The notes beneath the pieces are model-generated. The model was not told the origin of the DNA and did no database searches. It was given only the letters and a program-made list of their open reading frames with translations. This document shows positions 54,058 to 64,000 of a stretch of DNA of 64,000 nucleotides, piece by piece. The position numbers and the translations under genes are program-made. The number at the start of each line of letters is the position of its first letter. Position 1 is the first letter of the stretch. The stretch is taken from NCBI RefSeq assembly GCF_026914265.1, contig NC_069131.1:8634001-8698000 (forward strand), given 5' to 3'. This DNA comes from Mya arenaria (lineage: Eukaryota > Mollusca > Bivalvia > Myida > Myidae).

Positions 54058-57000
54058 TTAAAACTGAACTGTTTGAAATAAAAGTGAAGACTTCTTTCTG
54101 CTGCCAGTAGGAAGCAAAATCAGCTGGGTGGAAACAGTCAGCATTGTGTCATCTGAAACTCCACCATCCAATCCTCTCTTGGCCTCTTTCACAAAGGTAG
54201 CTCAGATTTTCTGCAAATGTTCACATATGCTAATTATAAATTCAAACCTTGAATACTATAAAATACCAAATCAACAAACATATTTTAATCAATAAATAAG
54301 AAATACAGCTGAAATTAGAGACAAAATAAAGACTGTATTGTATTTGGAAACGAGTGTTTTTGTTTTCTTTAATTATGAGCAGTTGTCATGATGTATCATC
54401 TAGACAAACACAAATCTTAAGCTGAATGAAACAAAAATGAAAAAATGTTTTCAAACAGCATTGATGCTTATTGTTTTAAGTATGATCTGACAAAAGATCA
54501 TAGGCTTTTGGACCAAATGAATGACACTCAGCTGAATTTTTCTAGATATCTGATGGTTATTCTAAAATTATATTCACCTGCATTATCAGTACATTGTTCG
54601 TTGTGGTAGTTGTAGTGAATGGTGTGTAGGTGTTGGCAACAACATCAGTAAAGCATAACATCAGTATGTATCCTGGCCAGATATCTTTCTCCACAGCTTT
54701 GAGCCTAATGGTCACAACCTCATTGCGTTCCTTAACAGTAAGACCTGGGGTTCTTCCTGCATTAGAAGACAAGAAGAAAATGCTTAATAAACTCAGTGAT
54801 TTACATTAACAGAGAAACACAAAAAAAATATGTACTAGCAATATACAAAAGCAAAGTTATATACATCACGGTCTCCAACGCCAGCTCCACCACTTTACGT
54901 TGGTACAAAGAAAAAGAGCTGTCAACACTTCCGTGGTGGAGCTGTGCCCTATATTTACATGAACAAACGGGGGTATGATTTATATTTTATTTGATAATTT
55001 CATTTAACGGACATATTTCGAAAATCGGAGAATGTGGTACCGTGTAAGAACACTTCTACTGTAGGCTGGTTACTATTTCGTTTCAATATTGTGTAAACTA
55101 TGGAGCCAGGAGCTTTTCTCCCGTATCGGATTATGCTGGTTATGCATACTACTTACGGAAACAATGTTCAATGAATGATAAACATAGCAACTTTTGTATG
55201 CATTCCAAAAGCGTTAACTTTTTATACTACTTCAATCGCAAAACATACTCGATAGCGCCACCACTAGGGCAACAGGGCCACCACTTTTATAAATATGTGC
55301 CTTTTTCCTTTTTAAGAAGTGCTTATTAGTTGTGTTGTGTTCCGGCATAGGTAATATACATAACAGTTATGTTTGCATGCGTGATAGTGTTCTTACGGGG
55401 TGTGTAAGCACCGAAATGTACTTGCTATGCAATCAGATCTCAAAATATCTACAAGTCCTATTCGGGAGAATACCAGTTTGCACAATATTGAAACGAAATA
55501 GTAACCAGCCTACAGTAGAAGTGTTCTTACACGGTACCACATTCTCCGATTTTCGAAATATGTCCGTTACATGAAATTATCAAATAAAATATAAATCATA
55601 CTCACGTTTGTTCATGTAAACATAGGGCACAGCTCCACCACGGAAGTGTCGACAGCTCTTTTTCTTTACACCAACGTAAAGTGGTGGAGCTGGCGTTTAG
55701 AGGCCGTGATACATGTAATTGGTGGCTGAGTCAGTGTGAAAGAGATTAGGGCAAACTTAGAAACTGATATATCAGCAAGTTGATAGTTAGATATTTTTCA
55801 GTAGTTAGATTTATATTTTGAAGGTAAAATGGATTGAAAAAATGTATGATATATGAAAGATTCCATACCTGGATTATTTTGCTGGAAACTGACATCCTTG
55901 TTATCCTAAAGGAAGATAGTGGCAGCCCCTGCATGTTAACAAACCAGCACCGGATGCATTTGCTGTTCATGCACAACCAAACCGCTATAACATTAAGTGA
56001 TATTTCTTGTTCCTAGTCTGCCAAATACTGTCTGTGGATGGTAAAGAGCACGTTTGACCTGCTGAATTTGGTAAGAGATGTTATTCCATCATGGAATGCC
56101 ATCTGACCTCCTGTGGTATACCTAATTCCCACAGGCAAAGACTGGGGTATGGCCAGCTTTTTTTTCAAAGGCTTCATTGATGGAATTCATCTGCAAATAC
56201 ATATATTTCATTTTAAAATGGCGACGTCTATCTTATCAATTGATTTTTTTTATGGAAATTGAAGAATCAGGTTCATTTGTAGTGCGTCAATACTGTGCTA
56301 CAGATGCTGGATTGTTTTAAAACAACTCCAATCAATAATTCAAAATGATAATTCAAAATGATAAAGTAACGGTCGAATTAATAGTGTTGCTATACAGTGA
56401 TAAATGTTGAGACCAGGGCCAGTATTCAGTATTGATCTTAGCCTTATCCTTGTCATTGAAATAAGACTTTTGGATGAACAAGCCTGAATTCTTATACTAT
56501 TGCATGGAATCATATTTTTGAACAAGCCGTGCTATATAAAATTCAGAATTTGAGCAAGCCCGGAAGTTATTTTACCAGTGCAGGGCTTGTGGGCTGGTGC
56601 TATTTTCGACCACTGGCTTCACTTATAATAATCTTCAATCAAAGTTGCTTAATAAATACAGCCCCAGGGCTTTACCTAGTCATTGATACACAAAACATCT
56701 AACTCTGTTTTGCACAATATCAATTTTGATAAGAAGAAAATATTACTCTATTCATTAGTCATGTTTAAAGGAGGAACTTTCAATGTCAGGGGTGTTAAAT
56801 ATTCATACAGACTTCTTAATATGGTATTGTGTAAACACCTAGTTATTATATTAGTCAGGCAGGTGCATTGTTGCCATTGTGAGCACTTTTTCAGTCAAAG
56901 AAGCGTAGTTGGTAACTTACTGTCAATCATATTATAGCATTTAGTCAGTACAAAGTGCAATGGTATGTGATCAGAGTAGTATGATTCTAGAGTGCCTAAG

Positions 57001-57910
57001 ATCTTAAACAAGTTGAATCCAAGTATGTGTATATATGGTATTAATATGAGCCATAATCAGTTGTAACTGAATCTATTAATTGGCGTAGATTGAAATTGGT
57101 ATGAAATAAGTGTGCAATAGAAGCCCTTTCATTTTGATCATAATTGAAATCTCCCAATAAAGCGATCTTGACCTGTAATAACTTTTTTGAGTTCTTGGAA
57201 AAGAACTGAATGATTTGAAGTCGTTGCTTCCTTTGGTGGACAATAAACAAAACAAATGAATAAATTGTTTCTGAGCTGTGTAATGCACCAGTCATTTGTA
57301 ACCACGCCCCCCCCCCCCCAGGTCCGGGGAATAGCGGGGACTTTGACTTTCGGTCCAGCCAAGCCCGGGCAAAATCTCCGCCCAGCAGGAACGATCTGCT
57401 TAATTCACCTAATGCCCCACTACCCAAGGGACCTTAGATAAGGCCAATTTCACGCTTTATTTGGCGTGAAGACAAAACCACCACAGTCACCCGGCACTGC
57501 GGGGCCACCTGGAAGGTAAAAACACGGCCCATTTCCCCGGTATACCCCCGGACCTGGGGGGGGGGGGGGGGCTGTGGTTACAATTGACTGGTGGATATTG
57601 GCAAACTCAATACCTGCAACACCATGAATTTTTAGCATTTACAATTAAAATAGTAAACGCACAGATCAAACCTAAATTAACTGTAATAGTTACGCAGTCT
57701 ATTGAGTAACCCTACCTATGCGCTAACCTACTTTCTACGTCTATTTTTAGACTTGGATTTAATAAACAAACGACTATATTGCACAGTTTTGTTTAAATGC
57801 AGTTGAATACAGACCGACAGGCTATACAAGCTGATGCACAATAATTTCACGTTTAGATGGCAATAATAATACTCACTATACACATAGACGTTGAAGTCAG
57901 TCGCTTGCAT
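54058..57910 (-). CDS. Tentative small gene of unknown function, partial exon model
   Basis: Exon 57910-57877 starts MQATDFNVYVY after a good acceptor in the 5' region and ends at TATA|GTGAGT in phase 1. Exon 54756-54578 is flanked by ATGCAG and CAG|GTGAAT and joins in phase. It reads GRTPGLTVKERNEVVTIRLK, then DIWPGYILMLCFTDVVANTY and TTTTTTNN. A last coding-like stretch ends at a stop at 54058-54060 (DGGVSDDTMLTVSTQLILLP), but its acceptor is unclear. Another coding-like piece near 56030-56200 (LPVGIRYTTGGQMAFHDGIT) has no consistent frame in this model. I recognise no family. It may be a real small gene or a relic. Confidence 0.3.
54862..55713. mobile_element. Foldback element with about 235-base inverted arms
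   Basis: The left arm from ATCACGGTCTCC (54865) to TTTCAATATTGTG (about 55093) is mirrored by CACAATATTGAAA (about 55481) to GGCCGTGAT (about 55712). Identity between arms is about 95 percent by eye. The central part, about 385 bases, is unique and non-coding. Such long terminal inverted arms fit a foldback transposon or an inverted tandem insertion. The two arms would pair if transcribed. It lies in the intron of the tentative gene. Confidence 0.85.
55714..57029. other. Intron or spacer sequence
   Basis: Apart from the coding-like piece near 56030-56200 on the minus strand, no feature is supported. Confidence 0.4.
57030..57285 (-). mobile_element. LINE endonuclease fragment
   Basis: The minus strand reads ALLGDFNYDQNE, then FHTNFNLRQLIDSVTTDYGS, the late blocks of an apurinic-like endonuclease of CR1- or RTE-like LINEs (GDFN, then QLI...TT). 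The upstream part is shifted in frame. A MITE abuts its upstream end at 57286, which may have been inserted into it. Truncated and dead. Confidence 0.65.
57286..57593. mobile_element. GC-rich MITE with CACCAGTCA ends, long copy
   Basis: Begins CACCAGTCATTTGTAACCAC and ends GTGGTTACAATTGACTGGTG, with inverted poly-C/poly-G and AGGTCCGGGG / CCCCGGACCT inside the arms. Arms are about 45 bases. A shorter relative is at 4660-4858. It has no coding capacity; open frames through it are artefacts. Confidence 0.85.
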
Positions 57911-60900
57911 AGTCCTTGTTTTGTTCTGTAAATCTTCGTGACAGCGTGTGTAGGACTCCTGTCAATAGGAAGAATTTTAATTGAACGAAAATAATAACAG
58001 CAACAAAATTTAGAATTTACTACAAATTAAGATATTTATAGCTTAACAACCGACTGAAATAATTTTTCAACTGTATGTGCTTCTACATAACGTTTTCAAA
58101 ATATCAGAACAAGATACCAAAATCAGCGAAATTCAAAATAAAGAACAAACTAAATTCGTTGGAAAAGTCACTCACCGAAACTTGCCGGCCGATGATTGGA
58201 CGATGCTTGGAACGATGTGTATTCATACATCATTTGAAATATATCAATCAAATTCCTTGAATCGCATAGTACGTGTTTGCAAATTATGTATGAAAGTCAA
58301 TTATCTTGACGCGCTAGCCGCGTCTATATCCCACTTGTTGTTTTCCTAGCCAAGAATGACAGATCTCAGCGCTAAGTATTATATTCGCGAATGGCAAGAG
58401 AACGGAGAGATACTAAAAGGCTGACCTAAGGGCTGAACAATATTGAGGAAAAGGATGACCCCAAAAAAAATGAATGAAGATATTTTGATATATTTTTTAA
58501 AGTTTTATGGGTTGCCGAGTTTTGAAATTTATTTAATGTACGTGGTTTGGCCTAGATGTAGATTGATACTGCTTTATCTACAAATGATCAAAAAAGTCAT
58601 CTATCTTTAACTAAACGCTCATATTGATTATACAAATATTTATAATAAATCAGTTATAATTCATTCAACATTACAAGGAAATCAAAATAACCCATTAAAA
58701 TTATTTCAACAGAAATAATTCAATTTCCATTTTTCTGGTCAGCGTTTTCCCTCTTCATTTATATGGTCAGCTCTCGGGTCAGCCTTTTAGCACAGGACAA
58801 CGCGCACCTGCTAAGATAGTTCCAAAATGGCGATGTTTTGTTGAAAGAAGCCGATCTGAATAAGTTTTTCATGAAACACTAGTGTCATAAGAGAAAGGTA
58901 TAACCTACCAACAATTCATGTGTAACCATTGTGTTTTTATTTAGCAATGCACTGTTAAATATTATGGAATTACAGTCGAAGAATATATTTTACAATATGA
59001 ATCAGCCGCCTTTGGACGTTACTCGGCTCGCGTACTTATGAATAGCTGACAAAAGGTCTATTTTATTTGGCCGTGCACTTCCGTTTAAAACTGGTTCCTT
59101 AACGCTTCTGTTTGAGGTATGAAGCCGGGGACCAAATGATGCATTCCTGTCGAAAAATAGCATGATACCTATGAACGGCACTGCTTCGCAGTACCGTCCA
59201 AAAACTACATTTTCACTCGTGGCTTCGCCACTCGTGAAAATATGTTTTTTTTATGACACTCGTGAAATAAAATACGATCTTACACTGAAATAAACATATA
59301 TCCTCTATATATTTAATTCATGGATTGTTTTGTCATTGCTGGATTTATATTAAGCTGTTCTTCCGAAAAGAAAACATAAATACTCTGTGAATCTTCATAA
59401 TCATTCCTAGAAGAATATAAGCACGGGAAGCTGGTGGGACATTTAAGCGACTACAATTAATTTTCAATCAGATTCAGATTCATTTTTTTTTCAATGATAA
59501 TCGATAAGTTTAGTTAAATTTCTTTTTTTTTCATACGAGCAGGGAAAAAGATAACTATTGATGTTCTCAGCTTCGAGTAATTATGTCTGATTTTATGTTT
59601 AAGTAGATTTGAGTCCTCTTTTACAAAAAGATGCGAATACTAATCTGTTGTATTTTTGTTCGGCACAATAGTTACCCAGAGTTAAGGATAAGTTTTGAAA
59701 ACAAAACCTTTAAATTCAACATTTAACCAAACGAAAGCAAAATTCTTCATCTCTCAAATCATTCATGTTTTGTGAAGAGATCATGCAAACAATAGACGTG
59801 TTTTACATCTTTATTCGTGAACCGACTTTTTATAGCTCGCTGTATGTAAAATTAAGAAACTAGTTATACTATTTATAGTTAAAACACACGAAAACCAAGT
59901 GTCTTAACTTTCAATCAATTTCTTAATAACGCCTATCGATTTTGAATGCAGTCCGTAGATACCATTTTTTTGTTTACCATATACTTTGAACGCGCAAAAG
60001 AATTATATAAAATATATTTTTCGGATTCAGTTTTCAAATTTTCGGCAGAGAATTCTCTTATCTTCACATCGGTTTGAATTTAATGAAGATAATTAAACAA
60101 AATGCTGTTTTTTTATTAACCTGCACCGGCACTGTAATCGGTCAATTGTTGCCGATTAACACTGAACATTTTGCTTTTAACTCGCTGCTTCACTGCCTCT
60201 TTTTTGTTACGATATAATCTATATCATATGAAAGATAATGATTCTTACTTTGTATGGGTGTAGCAATTGCATAAGTAACAATTTTAGTCATTATGACGAT
60301 TTTCGGAAGATCACTACCATTTTTAAAACTTGAACTGGCTGTCAAATATTGACGATTTCATTCAACGGCTTTTTAATGCCATTGTTTGTTTTGATAGTGT
60401 TTTATTTTATATCATATGGAAGGTCATTTCTTCAGCTTTGTATGGCTGTATAAATTGTAAAAATGCCATATTTATAAGTTATGACGATTTTTGTGAAGGT
60501 ACACCTGTATTCACTCGATACCGCACCTCTGTAAATCAATAAGCGCGCATTGATATTGATCAAGTCATTGTTATCATATTCAGACTGTCGTGTGATTTAA
60601 CATATGATTTCTTTTATCCTACTCCCAGGGTATACTCGGTACCCAAGCGGTTGGGACTACTACTATAACGTAATAAGAGACCCTATACAAACCCGGAACA
60701 AATGCTCTGTCACCGATCCAATACGAAATAAAATTGAATAACCTATTGAAATATATATTTTTTGTTCATTGGAAGTCATTTACTGCTTGAGTAGTGTTTC
60801 AGCTTTAAATTGAATAATAACGCTCCTAAAGTGACAACCTTTATTTTTGAATGATCTGTTAAGCCTGATGATTTCATTGTGTCGATCAAAGACAATTTTG

Positions 60901-62600
60901 TCAAATCAATATTATATCAAGAAAACGGTCTTAATTTGCATTAAGCTTGCTCATATAATAGTTCAATTATGTTCAGATTCGTATTTCGTACACTGGTATG
61001 GGGTAGAATTCAGAACAAAATTCAATTACGCATGAATCATTGTTAGGCATAACACTTGTATTAAACTGAAACCCAAAATAATACCAAGCCGATATCTTCT
61101 CTTCGTTTAGTGACATCTGTTTGTTGTATCATTCAAACATATTCGTAGTATCAATCAACCCCAAAGGACGGAATAATAGCAGTGTAAAATGACAAAAAGG
61201 CAGAAATCTTCTGGAAGTCGTATATTTCGAGTTTTAATGTGATACCCAAATTTCTCGAACTCTTCAGTAGCGTATTTCATTATTTCATCTCCATTTCCTA
61301 CTTTATCTTGATATTTCTAAATACATATAAGTGTATTGTCTCCAGAATAAACATATTACACGCATTATTAAAGAACAGAAATAGCTTTATCCTGTTATAA
61401 AAGATTTGAGATGATTCGAGAATTTTGGGCCTGGTTAATGTTTGTGTTGCCCGAATTGACATTTATACAACCAAGTGCACAACATTCTATGTTATACAAA
61501 ACAAAGCGTTAATTTGGAACATTTGAATCAGTTCATTAAACAACAGTTAATTTATCAAAACAGGTTGATATTTCGGACTTATTATAAACAAACAAATAAT
61601 AAAAAGATGGGATAGATTATGTGTAACAAGATAGAGGAAAGGTGCTTTTAGAAGTAAGGTAAAATTAAATATTACTAGCTTAAAAGAAGATTCATATTTA
61701 TAAATGACAGTAGTATGGGTATATTTCATAAAGATACACCAGCCTGAAAGCATACTAGTATGTAAGAGTGAACTGCTATTAAAAACTATATTTTCTATTT
61801 GTTGCCATTTCCTATTAAAGGTATAACATTTTGTAAAATATTCACTTGTTCATGTAACCAGTGATTTATTTTACCGTGCAGCCGAGATCTATAGTAGAAC
61901 AAAATCTGAAGACCTCTTCAGTTTTATATGTTAACCAGAAATATGAACAGTTTTAAACTATTGTGTACAAACAAACTATGCCTTGGACTCTCTTTTCCTC
62001 AGGACTCATGACTATTAGAGAACACGAAACTCAAGCGGATTTGAAAAGCAATCATTGCAAATGTACGTTCCAAGAAAAATTATCAAATAAAACAATCTTA
62101 CCTAACATAATTATGATTTAAATGATGAATACTTTACAAGATGAATGTGTGAAATATAATAGTACAATTAATAAAATCTTCACTAATTTGATATTTTTAC
62201 ACAACTGTAAATTTAAAGTTTTTAATACAATTAATCAAACACATGAAGGGCTGTATCAGGCCGGTTATCCTCCGAATACCGGAACATCGCTTCTTCATGT
62301 CAGTTGAACGTCGATTGCGTAGATAAAGTGTACGCCGATTGGCGGTAAATAGGCAAACGAATGGCGTCGGCATTTTTTCAGCGTGATTCACTTATTTGCA
62401 AGAAGTTATTTCGTAGAGCATCTTGATTGGCCTGCAGCTGCGAATCTTATATAAATAATGATTGTCCAAAGCAATAACCATTATTTTATCTTAGCCAAGT
62501 TGTCTTCATAAATATCGTAACGTGTGCTTTATGTCGATGTTAAAGCGGTAAGTCTTTATTTGTTTCACTATCGAAACCGTTGAATTCTGACAAATTATGA
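57911..62600. other. Gene-free spacer with small hairpins
   Basis: Positions 57911-58440 may hold the promoter and 5' region of the tentative minus-strand gene. A hairpin TTTTCACTCGTGGC / GCCACTCGTGAAAA lies at 59211-59241, next to CGGCACTGCTTCGCAGTACCG at about 59174. No other exon, RNA gene or repeat end is supported. Confidence 0.4.
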
Positions 62601-62613
62601 TGTCGAACTATTG

Positions 62614-64000
62614 TTAACATAACTTGAATTCGCTCTCATGAACTTGATTAAGTTGCTGAAGGCCTGCTTGGAGTTGGAATGACAGATATACTCTTTTACC
62701 TGTCGTTGTTGAATCAACCCTAGGGACTTGATTCTCGGCTTGAAATTCAGATGATACACTTGATTGACTTCCAGTGGAACTCTTAGACACCTGTCGCTGG
62801 AATGTTTTACTTTCTTTCAGCGTTACAGTTTGTTTGTGTGTGTTCGTTTCTTCTCCTATCAGCATAGAAATTGCCACAACTTTGTTATGAACTGAATCTA
62901 TATCGTCTTTACAGATGATGGCGCCGCTATCGCCTTTTGTTGCAAATGTTGTTTTGTCACTCGCAGCATTTGCCTCCTCGTCAGATGAGTCTTCGTCCTC
63001 AATTCCCACTAGATGTCTTCTATGTCTTTCAAAATATTCGGGCATTGCTATTTTCCCTTTTCCAGGCGACGACGTGGCGCCCCAGATATACACAAGTTCG
63101 CCTGTAAGTGCACTTATTCGTTCAGTTGCAAAGTCAAAAACTTGACTCTCGCTTTCATTCCCATCCGAATTTTTCTGTTTTGTCTCACATATTTTCAACA
63201 GTTGAGTATTTACTTTTGTTGCACATATGTCAATGGGATTAGAAAATTGCAGGCTATCCTGGTGAGGCAATATTTCTCCTAAGGTTAAATTTCCTTGCGG
63301 TCTGATCATTTTCAAAACATTGTTCTCTGCATTAGAAACGACATGGTTTGCGGTTAAAACGCACATATTTGTAGTACCCTCTCTAGTTTTTTCAGCAAAC
63401 CCACCAAGCGTACCAAAGCTGCCTTCTATTGCAAACACCTTGCTACCTACTTTGCAGTTTGATGAAAAGCTTTCATAATGTGTCCCAACCCTTAAAACGT
63501 AACTGTCGACATCAATATTTAACCTTGATAAGCTTGCATTGATATCAAGAAGAAGTTTTTGCTTTTCTTCTTCGTTCAAAATGTTACTGTTTGCATAGAA
63601 ATTTAGGGTCCCAAATCGGTAGCCTAAACCTTGAATGCCTGCAACTTCCTGTAGGATAGCATCAGCGATCTAAAATTAACATTTGATAGCATGTACATTA
63701 AAAAAACACATTAGAATTATTAAGAATGTGAAAAAATCGTATTGTTATAATTGATATATTTCTGCATGTTGACAAAAAGCACCTTGTTGAACGTATTAAA
63801 GCTACTGATACATACTTCCGAACGCTTATATATAATAACGAAGTACTGAATCAAACGAAATCAAAGATATGTTTATATATAATTGCTTACGCATTTGTCG
63901 ACTTTTTGGTCGATATCTCGTGGTTTGGGCTTTTCGTTATCGGGTAGGTTACTTCGTCCATACATAGCTATGATTTCACCATGTAAATCTCGAATTGACT
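62614..64000 (-). CDS. Trypsin-fold serine protease domain protein, 3' exons (partial)
   Basis: The last exon is 63669-62614, after acceptor AATTTTAG. The preceding exon runs from the window edge to 63891 and ends AAATGC|GTAAGC; the two join in phase 0. The exon reads IADAILQEVAGIQGLGYRFG, then a PA-clan (chymotrypsin-like) domain. Counting from the Met at 63579, LTANHVV gives His79, NPIDICA Asp117 and TKGDSGA Ser218, a full catalytic triad in the right order. No signal peptide is visible in this part, and an acidic, low-complexity loop (EDEDSSDEEANAA) lies before the Ser block. The C-terminus is serine/glutamine rich, ending EFKLC. The fold suggests an intracellular HtrA- or trypsin-like protease appended to unknown N-terminal domains outside the window. 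Confidence 0.75.

Noticed and set aside
57041-57638. Frames running through the GC-rich MITE into the LINE fragment
   Set aside because: They cross an element boundary; proline- and glycine-rich parts come from poly-C/G runs.

Overview
The window is intron-rich, AT-rich animal DNA full of short inverted-repeat transposons, LINE pieces and satellites. The gene content (multi-EGF receptors of the MEGF10/Draper type, a receptor tyrosine phosphatase with an EGF ectodomain, BEL and ISL2EU-like elements) fits a mollusc, most likely a bivalve. That assignment is inference; no ribosomal or mitochondrial marker is present.

The core is a decaying tandem family of EGF-array receptors. Positions 1-1390 hold an inverted, broken EGF array. 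Positions 3849-12226 hold an EGF-array receptor with a transmembrane exon and a short tail carrying an ITAM-like tyrosine pair; its EGF exon has two nonsense codons. Decayed copies of the 5' part lie near 8000-8900 and 16545-17275, and a broken transmembrane exon at about 30541. The intact member is at 32770-46009 (+): 21 exons that join in frame into 1190 residues, with signal peptide, about ten EGF-like modules in one large exon, transmembrane helix, an active-looking phosphatase domain D1 and a degenerate D2. Family starts share an ETS-like site (TTCCTGGTT), in three cases exactly 103 bases before the ATG.

Between the two receptors (about 19.7-29.3 kb) is a decayed ISL2EU-like DNA transposon: a SWIM/YqaJ-nuclease/PHD gene on + and a convergent DDE transposase on -. 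A TTAA-flanked MITE sits in an intron of the first gene, and a broken BEL/Pao LTR element (22193-27728) is inserted in its 3' part.

Downstream of the phosphatase gene, 46-54 kb is mostly gene-free, with a triplet-repeat array and a pogo-like MITE. A tentative small minus-strand gene (54.1-57.9 kb) has a long-armed foldback, a LINE piece and a MITE in its intron. At the right edge (62614-64000, -) is the 3' part of a gene encoding a trypsin-fold protease domain with a complete His-Asp-Ser set.

Inferred functional picture: two neighbouring receptors with related ectodomains and a shared promoter motif but opposite signalling tails, one ITAM-like (activating) and one phosphatase (inhibitory). 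This resembles a paired-receptor locus in which the activating member seems to be dying.
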